This document shows, in pieces, positions 45,805 through 57,398 of a stretch of DNA of 64,000 nucleotides (its first letter is position 1; each line of letters opens with the position of its first letter). The DNA is taken from contig PBDF01000016.1 in the NCBI GenBank assembly GCA_002717285.1, positions 1 to 64,000 of the forward strand. Reading direction: 5' to 3'. The stretch is from Magnetovibrio sp. GTDB lineage: Bacteria > Pseudomonadota > Alphaproteobacteria > Rhodospirillales_A > JABHCV01. The notes below the pieces were generated by a model. That model did no database searches. It worked only from the letters and a program-made list of their open reading frames with translations, and was not told the DNA's origin. Position numbers and translations under genes: made by a program.

Positions 45805-46620
45805 ATGATTGATGTCATCCATTGACATCTGGGATGTTTTCAACCCTACAAGTAGTTCAATCTCCGTTGCCACAACAGAGCCTAACTTTTCTGAAATTGC
45901 TTCACGGACAAAAGAAGTTAGCCTTTTATTATGCCCTTGTAGGGTAAGAATGTTGGTCAGTAGTTCGCGGCGTATAATTGCTGGGAATTCTAGCAATTCG
46001 GAAATTAAAAAACCTTTAGCACGCAAAGGGATCTCACCATTATCAAAGATGCGGTCAATGCAGAAACTATAAATACCAAAGTCAAGTCGTCCTGCGACGG
46101 CGTAAGTGAATTCTAGAAATTCATCCCGGAATAATTGAGGTGTGATTTTATGTTCAATCAAGTAGCGAACTATTTTAAGGAACGATCGATAGCGTGATCG
46201 TGCAGGACTAACCTTTTCATCAAGGCTACATTCGATCTCTCGAATACGAATTTTTTGAAAACCTGTTTCAAGCATGGATTGTGCAGATACTTTAACTGAA
46301 GTATTCAAGGCCTCCTTTTCAATAAGTTGAAATAATTCTTCGTAATTCTTTCGTTTTCCAATTGCTTTTCTTTGTGCTGCTTTACTGAGTGGCAGGAGGG
46401 CAGCTTCAGCGACTAATGGATCGTTGGAAAAAATTGAGGCAACTGCAGCAGCAGTTCGATCAACTGTACCGTTTTCTATAAAATCATCAGTTATTACAAA
46501 ACGACTTTCGTCGAAGACGGTTAGGTAACGTCCGAGCGAGCTACAAGCCACAAAGTGGTCAGCTAGATCTGGTTTTCTTGATATCTTATACTCGGAAGTA
46601 CGTGTATTTATATTAACCAT
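45784..46620 (-). CDS. DUF2336 protein
   Basis: 278 residues, alpha-helical throughout, of the DUF2336 family common in Alphaproteobacteria. Blocks such as VFDESRFVITDDFIENGTVD at the N-terminus and DFGIYSFCIDRIFDNGEIPL later are visible. There are no catalytic motifs or membrane segments. Function unknown. It diverges from the DinG-like gene with about 180 bases between. Confidence 0.7.
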   Translation of the reverse strand: MVNINTRTSEYKISRKPDLADHFVACSSLGRYLTVFDESRFVITDDFIENGTVDRTAAAVASIFSNDPLVAEAALLPLSKAAQRKAIGKRKNYEELFQLIEKEALNTSVKVSAQSMLETGFQKIRIREIECSLDEKVSPARSRYRSFLKIVRYLIEHKITPQLFRDEFLEFTYAVAGRLDFGIYSFCIDRIFDNGEIPLRAKGFLISELLEFPAIIRRELLTNILTLQGHNKRLTSFVREAISEKLGSVVATEIELLVGLKTSQMSMDDINHLISRNT

Positions 46621-46799
46621 CTTAAAATAAAATCCTTAACTAACAGGACAATAACCATATTCGATTTTATGGTTGTTGGGCGACTCCTTTATTTCAGCAT
46701 GTGGTAGAAGGATTACAGAACTTAATCTTTTGCAATTATTTTTTTAAATTAAATATAATCTTTTGTCTTTAATAGCTCGAATCCTCTAGGTCATAAGTT

Positions 46800-49601
46800 A
46801 TGAATGATAGTTTAAAATCAGAAGCAGGTCCTATTCTTATACCAGATGCTCCTGCCATAGTCGCTGGTGTCAGGACAGTAGCTTGCCTTAACTTTGACGG
46901 TGAAATAGAAACCTTAAGTAAAGCTGAGGCTACTAAGTTTCTCCATCCTGGTAAACCTCCCATAATTTGTCACTCAAAGAGCTTTTTTGCCAGACTTGGG
47001 GCAAAACCATTTCCTGTTTATGACATACTTGAACTATTTGCTTTCGTGCGCCCAGCACAGTTCACTATACCAACCCCTCGGGGTGTTGCTCAAGTTCTGG
47101 GCTTAACAATTCCAGAGAATCAAGATCAGGAAGCTCAAAGTCTATTGTCATCAGCACATGCCTTGATATCAGAACTGGCAGTCACAAAAGTGGATAGTAA
47201 TACTGAATCAATTGCGTGGGCTATGTATAGTGTTAGGTGGCCTTGGGCAGAAATGGTAATTGCTGCCTTGGGCGGTAAGAAACGTCCTAGTAGCTCTAAA
47301 ATTACTAGTGGGCTTGCTGTTTGGGACAGATTACCCAAGTGGGATGATAGGCCGCCAGAGATTTTACCACGGAATTTCCCCGTAGAGGCTGCAGAGGCAC
47401 AAGCCCAACTGGTGAAAATACTTGGAATTGGTGCCGAGAAGCGGCTTGAGCAACTTCAGTATTCGGGTAGTGTAAGCCCAGCTTTTGACGCCCGAAGTAA
47501 ATGTGAAGAGCCCACAGTAGTTCTTGCTGATGCTGGTACTGGCGTTGGCAAAACTTTGGGCTATATTGCGCCGGCTAGCGTTTGGGCTGAAAAAAATGAG
47601 GGTGTAGTCTGGTTATCCACATATACTCGTAACTTACAGCGCCAACTCGACTTTGAGCTGAACCGTCTTTATCCGGACCCAGTTGAAAAAAACAAGAAGG
47701 TTGTAATTCGCAAAGGTCGCGAGAACTACTTTTGTTTACTCAATTTTTCTGAAGCCATAGGACAACTTAGTTTGAGAAGTGGAACAGAGGCAATAGGTTT
47801 AGGGCTAATGGCAAGGTGGGCATTAGTGACGAGGGATGGCGACATGATTGGGGGAGATTTTCCATCTTGGTTAACGGACCTCTTAGGAAGGGGTGTAACT
47901 TTGGATTTAAGTGATAAAAGAGGGGAGTGCACTTACTCAGCTTGCCAACATTATAGCCGTTGTTTTATTGAACGCACTATTCAGCGTGCTCGGCACGCTC
48001 GAATTGTAGTAGCAAACCATGCTCTTGTGATGGGTCAGGCGGCAGTAGGAGTTGGAGACGAAGGCCAGCTGCCAACACGTTATGTATTTGATGAGGGCCA
48101 TCATATTTTAGCAGCTGCAGATAGTGCCTTTTCTGCTGCTTTAACAGGGTATGAGTGTGAGGATTTAAGGCGTTGGCTGGTAGGGGCTGAGACTGGTCAC
48201 AATTTCCGCTCACGAGGATTAAGGACTAGAATGGAAGGTCTAGTTAATGGTGATGAGCAGGCTACTGAAGCGCTTGATGCTGTTCTTCTTACTGCTAGAG
48301 AACTTCCGGGGCCTGGCTGGCGACAGCGTCTTGAAGGAGATACTCCGCATGGAACTGCAGAAAAATTTCTCAGCCTAGTGCGACAGCAAGTTTTTGCTCG
48401 GACAAATGGTAAAGAAACCACATACAGCTTGGAAACGGGTACAGAAAATCCAGTTACAGGATTGCTTGACACAGCGGGTGACCTACATGAATTGCTCCTA
48501 CGTTTATTGAATCCTTTGCAATCGTTGGTTCACTTTCTTATTCATTTGCTTGATGAAGAGTCTGAAAATTTAGACACGGCAACTCGTAACCGTATAGATG
48601 CTATTGTGCGTGGAATACAGCGACGTGGTACGGATCAAATCACTTCCTGGATGTCAATGCTTAAAGCTTTAGATAATGAAATACCTGAAGGTTTTGTTGA
48701 TTGGTTTTCTGTTGAGCGTAAAGATGGACATGAGATTGATGTTGGTTTGCACCGTCACTATGTTGATCCAACCTTACCCTTTGTTAAAATGGTGCTGAGT
48801 CCGGCCCATGGTGCATTAATAACATCTGCTACACTTCGTGATTCTATATCTGAGGAAGATAATGAAATCCCCCATATCACTAATGAAGATGCTAAAATGG
48901 TTAGTGAAAGAGGGTGGTTGGGTGCAGAGGTGCGCACCGGTGCTACACATCTTTCAAAGCCCGCCTTACTTACGGCAGTTAAATCTCCCTTTGATTATTC
49001 AAGTAATACCAAGGTATTGATTGTTGAAGACGTTGATAAAGTAAACTTAGTTCAAGTGGCTAGTGCGTATCGAGAATTATTTTTAGCATCTGGAGGTGGT
49101 GGGCTGGGACTTTTTACAGCTATTTCACGCCTTAGAGTTATACATGAACGTATCGTAGCCCCTCTGGATGAAGCTGGTATAGAAGTTATGGCCCAACATG
49201 TAGATGCAATTGATACGGGAACCTTGATTGACATGTTCAGGGCTGAAGACAATTCTTGTTTACTTGGTACAGATGCAGTTAGAGATGGAATTGATGTGTC
49301 TGGACCCTCCTTGAGGCTCATAGTCTTTGATAGAGTGCCATGGCCACGTCCTGATATCTTACATAGGGCCCGTCGTAAGGTGTTTGGTGAGCGTGCCTAT
49401 GATGAAATATTAACTCGATTGAAGCTGAAACAAGCTTATGGTCGCTTAATAAGAAAAAAAACAGACAGAGGTGTTTTTGTCATGTTGGACAAGGCCATGC
49501 CCTCAAGGTTGTTAACCGCATTTCCAAGAGATGTTCAGGTGTTTCGGCTTGGTTTAAAAAAGGCAATCATTGAAATTCGCAGTTTTTTTGACGAGGGTTG
49601 A
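46800..49601 (+). CDS. DinG/XPD-like ATP-dependent DNA helicase
   Basis: 933 residues. Walker A is DAGTGVGKT, DEAH-box VFDEGHHIL, and the C-terminal motif LLGTDAVRDGIDVSGPSLRL with QAYGRLIRKKTDRGVF. The cysteines of CTYSACQHYSRC can hold a 4Fe-4S cluster. The first 150 residues resemble a vestigial DnaQ-like exonuclease region (CHSKSFF, YDILELFAFVRPAQFTIPTP) without a visible catalytic DEDD set. Acts in DNA repair and R-loop or D-loop removal. Confidence 0.88.
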   Translation: MNDSLKSEAGPILIPDAPAIVAGVRTVACLNFDGEIETLSKAEATKFLHPGKPPIICHSKSFFARLGAKPFPVYDILELFAFVRPAQFTIPTPRGVAQVLGLTIPENQDQEAQSLLSSAHALISELAVTKVDSNTESIAWAMYSVRWPWAEMVIAALGGKKRPSSSKITSGLAVWDRLPKWDDRPPEILPRNFPVEAAEAQAQLVKILGIGAEKRLEQLQYSGSVSPAFDARSKCEEPTVVLADAGTGVGKTLGYIAPASVWAEKNEGVVWLSTYTRNLQRQLDFELNRLYPDPVEKNKKVVIRKGRENYFCLLNFSEAIGQLSLRSGTEAIGLGLMARWALVTRDGDMIGGDFPSWLTDLLGRGVTLDLSDKRGECTYSACQHYSRCFIERTIQRARHARIVVANHALVMGQAAVGVGDEGQLPTRYVFDEGHHILAAADSAFSAALTGYECEDLRRWLVGAETGHNFRSRGLRTRMEGLVNGDEQATEALDAVLLTARELPGPGWRQRLEGDTPHGTAEKFLSLVRQQVFARTNGKETTYSLETGTENPVTGLLDTAGDLHELLLRLLNPLQSLVHFLIHLLDEESENLDTATRNRIDAIVRGIQRRGTDQITSWMSMLKALDNEIPEGFVDWFSVERKDGHEIDVGLHRHYVDPTLPFVKMVLSPAHGALITSATLRDSISEEDNEIPHITNEDAKMVSERGWLGAEVRTGATHLSKPALLTAVKSPFDYSSNTKVLIVEDVDKVNLVQVASAYRELFLASGGGGLGLFTAISRLRVIHERIVAPLDEAGIEVMAQHVDAIDTGTLIDMFRAEDNSCLLGTDAVRDGIDVSGPSLRLIVFDRVPWPRPDILHRARRKVFGERAYDEILTRLKLKQAYGRLIRKKTDRGVFVMLDKAMPSRLLTAFPRDVQVFRLGLKKAIIEIRSFFDEG

Positions 49602-49767
49602 GAGGAATCGAAAGAATAAATTAAAATTTCCTAGACTGTTGAAGAAACTTTCCCCCAAGTTTCCTCCAAAGTAGGCGTAAGAAATGTCAGGATACGAATG
49701 ATTGCTCAACCAGTTTCCCACAAAGGAAATACCAAGTTAAGTTTAATTGAAATCTCAATATAAAGAA

Positions 49768-49794
49768 CGGGGCCGTAATGGAATTACGACCCCG
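49768..49794 (-). terminator. Terminator of groESL (minus strand)
   Basis: cggggccgtaat (49768-49779) and attacgaccccg (49783-49794) form a 12-bp stem with a 3-base loop. The only imperfect pair is G-U if read on the minus strand, which supports its use as the groEL terminator. The T-tract on that side is weak (TTCTTTA). Confidence 0.75.
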
Positions 49795-49830
49795 CCTGTT
49801 ATATTTTTAAAATTGATGTTTGGAACTAGC

Positions 49831-51492
<1,662 letters not shown>

Positions 51493-51516
51493 TTATCCTT
51501 ATTAACTTGCTTAGGT

Positions 51517-51822
51517 TTATTTTTTCTTCTTGGGCGTATCAATAATGCCAAGAAGATCTGATTCTTTCATGATTAGTAGGTCTTCTCCATCGACCGTAAC
51601 CTCAGTACCTGACCATTTGCCAAACAGCACCTGATCACCAGCTTTAACATCAAGTGGCATAATAGTACCGTCTTCTCGCCGAGCTCCGGATCCAGCGGCG
51701 ATTATTAGGCCTTCACTTGGTTTCTCTTTAGCGGTGTCGGGAATTATTATACCCCCAGCAGTTTTTTCGTCTTGCTCAACACGCCTAACTAAAACGCGGT
51801 CATGCAGTGGTGTAAATTTCAT
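51517..51822 (-). CDS. groS: 10 kDa co-chaperonin GroES
   Basis: 101 residues. [20 protein letters not shown] at the start, the mobile loop [20 protein letters not shown], and a lysine-rich end. First gene of groESL, with the CIRCE element upstream. Confidence 0.97.
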   Translation of the reverse strand: MKFTPLHDRVLVRRVEQDEKTAGGIIIPDTAKEKPSEGLIIAAGSGARREDGTIMPLDVKAGDQVLFGKWSGTEVTVDGEDLLIMKESDLLGIIDTPKKKK

Positions 51823-51868
51823 TGTTCATACTCCGTGAACCAATTGATAAATAACAAATAAGAGTTTG

Positions 51869-51895
51869 TTAGCACTCTAAAACCATGAGTGCTAG
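51869..51895 (-). promoter_or_regulatory. CIRCE element (HrcA operator) of groESL
   Basis: TTAGCACTC-N9-GAGTGCTAG, matching the CIRCE consensus with a single change in the last base (consensus GAGTGCTAA). It lies 47 bases before groES on the minus-strand side. HrcA repression with heat induction is the expected control. Confidence 0.93.
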
Positions 51896-51952
51896 GGATC
51901 TAAGGTTGTTTATCAATAATGTCAAGGCTTGGTACCTATTTTTTTGTAAAAC

Positions 51953-53674
51953 TTATGGGTTACCGATAACGTTGGTATGAGTAATAGATTGCCGGGCACT
52001 AATGACAATAAGCCTACGGCCTCTGTATGGTTGGGTGTAAATGGGTGTAACTTCTTCGTGTTTCTTCCCCACAGGAACAATTAGATATCCATTTGGATTA
52101 GCTTTTTGCCAATTTTCAAGATCTGGGTATTGAAGCCCTACAGGTCTGACTTGCGCCTCTAGACGTCCCAAGAAATTAAACATGCCATGATATTTTCCCA
52201 AGTAGGCAATTGAAATACCCGACTCTTGCCATTTTCGTAATTGCTCAGAAAAAGTTTTCAAATTGTAACGCTCGTTGAGCACCGGCTTCAGACTTAAATG
52301 TAAAAAAACGACCAGTGCTACAGACATTGTTGCAATACTTGCAGCTCGATGCTTGAGGCTATTTGTTTTTTGGCCAAAATAAATCAACGCAACGGCCAGC
52401 AATGCTAGTAATACACCCCACATAAAATCCACTTCTACAACCATAGGGAGTAGTCCTATTTTTTTTATGAATGTAGGGGCAAGAATTAAAAACAGTCCCA
52501 AAGTGATGAACAAGCTTGCTGGGATGTGAAGCCCATAGTGTTTCCATAGGCCTTGACCTCCCCTTTCCTGGTGATGATCAACCAACAATCGCCCACCAAT
52601 CAATGCTAGCGCAGGAAAGACAGGCAAAAGGTAATGTAGTTGTTTGCCGCTGATGCAGGAGAAAGTTACTAATGCAGGTAAAAACCATGCTAGGCAAAAC
52701 TGAATACCATTATCTTTGTATTTGTACCTGAGACCTCTCATTGCACGCCAAGTCGCTGGCCAAATTGTCCAAGGTAGTAAAAGGGCAGGAAGGACAGCTA
52801 AAAACCACCACCATGGTCGCGCATGGGCAAAACTGTTAACCATTCGTCCAGCTGATTGGCCCCAAAATATTGCGTCGCTGTATTCATCGCCACCAATGAT
52901 TGCAGCTGGAATAGCCCAAAGTAGGGCAATAATTACTCCACCGAGGGTAGCTAAGCCGATATTAAAATACCATTGTTTCAAACCCTTGTTCCACGTATTT
53001 CCTTCACTATTGAATTCAGTATAACTGACTGTTTGTTTCGAGCCCCAGAATGGAACTAGGAGTGCTACAGGCAAGGCAGTTAAGAGAATTGCTGGACCCT
53101 TAGTTAGCAGACCGATACCAATGGCTAGGGTAAGGAAAACAAAACTACAGGGCTGATTCTTTTGCCATGCACGTATAACTCCAAGCATTGCAAGTAGCGT
53201 ACAAAAGGCAAGTAACATGTCAAACATTGTAAGTGTTGTAAATAAAGTCCAAAACAGACAGGCCATTAAAATTAAGGGGGCTACCGTAGCAACTTTTGAC
53301 TTGCTGGGCCACAGATGCTTTGCCACTGACCTAGTCAAAAACAAATTAATCAAACCAAATAATGGTGCGATAATGCGTGGCCACCAGTCATTGACTCCAA
53401 AAATGAACCAGCCCAGATGCATTAGCCAAAATAACAGAGGTGGCTTGTGGCTGTAGGTTTCACCATTCAAGTGGGGAACAAGAAAATTTCCATCTCTCCA
53501 CATTTCCCATGCGACTGCAAGATAACGTGTTTCATCTACTGGCAAAAGGGGGCGAAATCCTATAGCAGTAGCTACCATAACTATCCAAAGACCTGTCCAG
53601 AGTAATGCATAGTTATCAGCATTTACCCTGATTTTTGACAACAGGCTAGCCACGCTTGTTTGACTCTTCCACAT
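51953..53674 (-). CDS. ArnT/PMT-like glycosyltransferase (GT39/GT83 type)
   Basis: 573 residues from the ATG at 53674; a GTG two codons earlier is possible. About 11 membrane helices. The first periplasmic loop has LLPVDETRYLAVAWEMWRDG and HLNGETYSHKPPLLFWLMHL, the ArnT wording with the catalytic DE pair. ArnT transfers 4-amino-arabinose to lipid A from an undecaprenyl carrier; another sugar is possible because the rest of the Arn pathway is missing. It overlaps the VTT gene. Confidence 0.85.
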   Translation of the reverse strand: MWKSQTSVASLLSKIRVNADNYALLWTGLWIVMVATAIGFRPLLPVDETRYLAVAWEMWRDGNFLVPHLNGETYSHKPPLLFWLMHLGWFIFGVNDWWPRIIAPLFGLINLFLTRSVAKHLWPSKSKVATVAPLILMACLFWTLFTTLTMFDMLLAFCTLLAMLGVIRAWQKNQPCSFVFLTLAIGIGLLTKGPAILLTALPVALLVPFWGSKQTVSYTEFNSEGNTWNKGLKQWYFNIGLATLGGVIIALLWAIPAAIIGGDEYSDAIFWGQSAGRMVNSFAHARPWWWFLAVLPALLLPWTIWPATWRAMRGLRYKYKDNGIQFCLAWFLPALVTFSCISGKQLHYLLPVFPALALIGGRLLVDHHQERGGQGLWKHYGLHIPASLFITLGLFLILAPTFIKKIGLLPMVVEVDFMWGVLLALLAVALIYFGQKTNSLKHRAASIATMSVALVVFLHLSLKPVLNERYNLKTFSEQLRKWQESGISIAYLGKYHGMFNFLGRLEAQVRPVGLQYPDLENWQKANPNGYLIVPVGKKHEEVTPIYTQPYRGRRLIVISARQSITHTNVIGNP

Positions 53675-54356
53675 CGACACCTAGCTTATATTCAATGTTT
53701 CTATCAAAAGATTTTCCATGACGATATTTGCGGTATAATGAAATACCAATGATTCCAGAAATCATAAATAAAACAACGCTTATAGCGATGCGAAGTTCTG
53801 GATCAACACTAAAACCGCTTCCAACAAGTGCAAAAATAACTGTTTGGGGGAGATAGCCAATGGCTGATCCTTGAAAAAAAGGAAGCGGTCTGACACTAGA
53901 TACTCCTGCTGCAAGGTTGGTAACAAGATTACTACCAATGGGCAGGAGGCGTATCAGAAGGGTCATACTCAATGGATTGTCACGAAGGAAATTATCAATA
54001 TTTTTTACTCGCCCTGAAAAGCGTGAGACAATGAAGTTTTGCCCTAACAAGCGGGCATAGAAGAATGCAATAAAACAACCCAATAAAGTTCCTATTAAAG
54101 ATAATATTGTTCCTATGGTTAGACCAAATGCATAGCCACCAAGAAAGCAAATGACCTGGCGAGGTAGTCCGATTGCTGTATATAGTACACATACCCCTAT
54201 GAATAGGAGCTCGCCGCTTGGACCTTGGCCTAGGACATCGCTGTCAATCCAAGTTTTGTCGACAGATGATCCTATGCCTGTAGTTTTAATAGCGTAACCA
54301 AGAGCACTTAGTGTTAATATCCAAATTAATCCACGAAAAAAAACTCCTGTTGTCAT
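53646..54356 (-). CDS. VTT/TVP38-TMEM64 family membrane protein
   Basis: 236 residues with about five or six membrane helices. The VTT core shows ICFLGGYAFGLTIGTILSLI and MTLLIRLLPIGSNLVTNLAA, typical of DedA/TVP38-like lipid scramblase-type proteins. It lies between the glycosyltransferase genes, so a role in flipping a lipid-linked sugar is inferred. Confidence 0.85.
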   Translation of the reverse strand: MTTGVFFRGLIWILTLSALGYAIKTTGIGSSVDKTWIDSDVLGQGPSGELLFIGVCVLYTAIGLPRQVICFLGGYAFGLTIGTILSLIGTLLGCFIAFFYARLLGQNFIVSRFSGRVKNIDNFLRDNPLSMTLLIRLLPIGSNLVTNLAAGVSSVRPLPFFQGSAIGYLPQTVIFALVGSGFSVDPELRIAISVVLFMISGIIGISLYRKYRHGKSFDRNIEYKLGVDVEESNKRG

Positions 54357-54358
54357 CG

Positions 54359-55144
54359 TTATCTAACCTTGGATTCTTTTTCTTTATGGTCAAGTTCCTC
54401 GACAGTATGATGTATGGTGCGACTTTGTAACCACAGCACACCAAACAAGTCAATAAAGCCCGCAGCGAGGCGGTCAAGCGTACCATAATTTGATTTGCCA
54501 CTTTTCCTAGGGCGATGTCTGACTTTCAAGGAAACCACCTTACCGCCTTGACGAATCATAAGAGCCGGTAAAAAACGATGCATATGATTAAAGTGGGGCA
54601 TGTCTAGAAAGGCCGTCCGAGTGAACAGTTTCAAACCACAACCCGTATCAGGTGTATTATCACTCAACAAGCTACTTCGAACTTTATTTGCAACTTTTGA
54701 TGTGACGCGCTTAATCCAGGTATCCTGCCTTCTGGCTCGAAAGCCTGCGATTAGAATCTTGTTTGGGTCCTTGGCGTCTCTAAATGCGCCATAAAGAATT
54801 GGTATGTCAGCTGGATCATTTTGTCCATCTCCATCAAGCGTTACAATTAGGTTTGATTCTGCGGCCTTCACCCCAGTAATAATGCTAGCGCTTTGACCGA
54901 AACACTTCTTGTGGGCGAGAACTCTTAGTTTTGGACAATTTGCTTGTATAGACAAAAGTAACTCAATACTGTTATCAGAAGAACCATCATCAACAAATAT
55001 GATCTCACTATTCCCATCGATTTTACTTAATGCAATGCAAATTTCATTAATTAAATTATGTAAATTCCCTGCCTCATTATGGGCGGGAACTACAACTGAT
55101 AGTCTCAGTTTATTATTAAATTCTCTTTGACTTGATATAGTCAT
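54359..55144 (-). CDS. GT2 glycosyltransferase, dolichol-phosphate mannosyltransferase/ArnC-like
   Basis: 261 residues. GT-A fold with LSVVVPAHNEAGNL, IIFVDDGSSDNS, VTLDGDGQNDP and DTGCGLKLF. No C-terminal membrane pair, so it resembles DPM1 more than full ArnC. It should charge a polyprenyl phosphate with a sugar. First gene of the GT2-VTT-ArnT operon (gap 2 bases, then overlap). Confidence 0.88.
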   Translation of the reverse strand: MTISSQREFNNKLRLSVVVPAHNEAGNLHNLINEICIALSKIDGNSEIIFVDDGSSDNSIELLLSIQANCPKLRVLAHKKCFGQSASIITGVKAAESNLIVTLDGDGQNDPADIPILYGAFRDAKDPNKILIAGFRARRQDTWIKRVTSKVANKVRSSLLSDNTPDTGCGLKLFTRTAFLDMPHFNHMHRFLPALMIRQGGKVVSLKVRHRPRKSGKSNYGTLDRLAAGFIDLFGVLWLQSRTIHHTVEELDHKEKESKVR

Positions 55145-55519
55145 AAAAAAGACCGCCTGGTATATAACCTCGAGGACAATTACTTATCATCCGGGTCCAG
55201 TTTGGCAAAGATTTTTCCATGCACATTTATAATCAAGATTGTATGATAACGAAAAATTATAAGGATTATGCGTATGACAATGACAAATGTTATTGATACT
55301 CCATAGCGTATGTTTACTGTAAGAATATCTTTTGTTTATAAAAAAAATAGAAGAAAATGGAAAGATTGCCATTATTTGGCAAATTGTTACTACCACTATA
55401 GGCATTAGGTATCAATTTCTTATGTAAATTGAAAATATATTAAGCTTTATTTGGTAAAAAATATTTAGCTAACAAGCTTATAGTTGTATCAACTGAATAT
55501 TAATGAAGGCCCCCAAAAA
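55145..55519. other. Divergent intergenic region, no gene seen
   Basis: 375 AT-rich bases between the leftward GT2 operon and the rightward ClC gene. No hairpin or conserved peptide was found. It carries both promoters; a GAAGG site lies before the ClC start. Confidence 0.55.
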
Positions 55520-57283
55520 ATGGTTTTTGGTCATTTTTCAGTAAGTCGGTTTTATGTTCGTCTCCGACGTACAATACAAGGTGGTCAGGTAGCTTTAATT
55601 GCACTTGCCTTTGCAGTTGGGGGAGGTGTTGGCGGTGCTGTTATCCTTTTTCGTGAGACTATAGCGTTGGTCCAGTTCGCTACTTTTGGAACAGAAAGTG
55701 AACGATTGTTTGCCTACATTGATCTTTTACCTTGGTGGCAAGTAATCGGAGTACCAACGATTGGGGGTATTGTAGTTGGTCTTCTAGTTAAGTACCTAAT
55801 GCCTGCAAACCGACCAGAGGGAGTAGCTGATGTTATCGAGGCTGGGGCATTGAGAGGTGGTCGAATGTCTGGCTTGATAGGGGTTAAAGCGGCCTTGATA
55901 AATGCTCTCTCAATTGGTTTTGGCGCTTCGGTCGGTCGTGAAGGTCCAGCAGTTCACTTTGGCGCGGCACTTGGTGGTTGGTTAGCAGGATCTCTAAATT
56001 TAAACCGATCAGTATCGCGAACACTTTTAGGGTGTGGCGCAGCGGCTGCAGTTGCTGCATCATTTAATGCACCAATTGCAGGGGCTCTATTTGCATCAGA
56101 GGTTGTGATTGGTCACTATGCACTAAGTGCTTTTGCACCAGTTGTAATTGCAAGTGTGACTGCGACAGCAATTTCCCGCTCTTATTTTGGTGACTTCCCT
56201 GCGTTTGTTATCCATGAACATGTGATCCAGTCACTATGGGAATTTCCTGCTTTTATAATTTTTGGCGTAGTTGCGGGCCTAGTTGCCATGGGCTTTATGA
56301 AAAGTATAATGCTTAGTAGCAGCTTGGCTGATAAATTAGCGGTCCCAAGCTTTTTGAAGCCTGCTATTGGTGGTGCTATAATTGGGTGTGTGGCGATTTG
56401 GTTTCCACAGGTTCTAGGCATTGGATATGGTACAACAGAAGCTGCAGTAATGGTTTCTTTTTCACTCGGGTTACTTGTCTCAATTTGTATTGCAAAAATT
56501 ATTGCAACATCAATCAGTATTGGTTTTGGGTTTGGAGGTGGAGTGTTTTCTCCAGCCCTTGTCATTGGCGCAATGCTAGGTGGGGCATACGGAACTGTCT
56601 TTACAGGTTTGTTTCCGGAATTGTCTACAGGTATTGGCGCATATACCATTCTTGGCATGGGGGCCTTAGCGGCGGCAGTGCTCGGAGCCCCAATTTCGAC
56701 AGCTTTGGTGATTTTTGAGATGACAAACGATTATGCATTAACACTAGCCCTGATGGTTGTTGTCGTCATTTCGTCATTGATTACCCGCCAATTTCATGGG
56801 GGCTCATTCTTCTCTTGGCAACTTGAACAGCGCGGTCTTGACCTTCGTGAGGGCATGGAAGTGGCTTTACTTCGAAGTCTGCGGTTGCAAAGTATGCTCT
56901 CCTATACTGAAAAGCAGGTTCCGCTTGGAGTTAGGCTACCCGACATTCGCATAATGTTGCAGAAGTCAGATGCAGGTGAGTTATTTGTAGTCAATGAGTT
57001 CGGAGTTCTATTTGGTACCATCACTCTTGCTGATATGAGTGAGTTTGCTTTTGATACTGAACTAGATTACTTGATTACGGCTAGTGATGTAGCAAAAAGA
57101 AATCCACCTGTGTTAGCTGTTGATGAAGGCCTCGAGAGAGCATTAACTCTAATGCGCGAAACCGGTGAAGATTATCTTCCTGTTGTTGAAAACCATGAGA
57201 CAATGAAATTTCTCGGTTGTGTGCGTCAAGGACAGTTAATGAGCGCTTATAATCGTGCTTTGATCGAAAATCGCCGCGAATAA
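55520..57283 (+). CDS. ClC-family chloride channel/antiporter with C-terminal CBS pair
   Basis: 587 residues from the ATG at 55520 (GAAGG upstream); an in-frame TTG at 55484 is less likely. About 12 membrane helices with the gating-glutamate loop GREGPAVHFGAALGG and GGGVFSPALVIGAMLGGAYG. The usual GSGIP loop is replaced by PEGVAD. The C-terminal 130 residues form a CBS-type module (LGVRLPDIRIML; EDYLPVVENHETMKFLGCVR). Likely exchanges chloride and protons. Confidence 0.9.
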   Translation: MVFGHFSVSRFYVRLRRTIQGGQVALIALAFAVGGGVGGAVILFRETIALVQFATFGTESERLFAYIDLLPWWQVIGVPTIGGIVVGLLVKYLMPANRPEGVADVIEAGALRGGRMSGLIGVKAALINALSIGFGASVGREGPAVHFGAALGGWLAGSLNLNRSVSRTLLGCGAAAAVAASFNAPIAGALFASEVVIGHYALSAFAPVVIASVTATAISRSYFGDFPAFVIHEHVIQSLWEFPAFIIFGVVAGLVAMGFMKSIMLSSSLADKLAVPSFLKPAIGGAIIGCVAIWFPQVLGIGYGTTEAAVMVSFSLGLLVSICIAKIIATSISIGFGFGGGVFSPALVIGAMLGGAYGTVFTGLFPELSTGIGAYTILGMGALAAAVLGAPISTALVIFEMTNDYALTLALMVVVVISSLITRQFHGGSFFSWQLEQRGLDLREGMEVALLRSLRLQSMLSYTEKQVPLGVRLPDIRIMLQKSDAGELFVVNEFGVLFGTITLADMSEFAFDTELDYLITASDVAKRNPPVLAVDEGLERALTLMRETGEDYLPVVENHETMKFLGCVRQGQLMSAYNRALIENRRE

Positions 57284-57398
57284 GTTAAGGCAATAAAGAT
57301 GAAGAATCTGTGATTTTTGTTAGCTTGGGGTACAATATGAAAACTTTTAATGATAGTTTAGTTGAACATCTCCTGTTTTATCATCTTAGCGGAAATTA

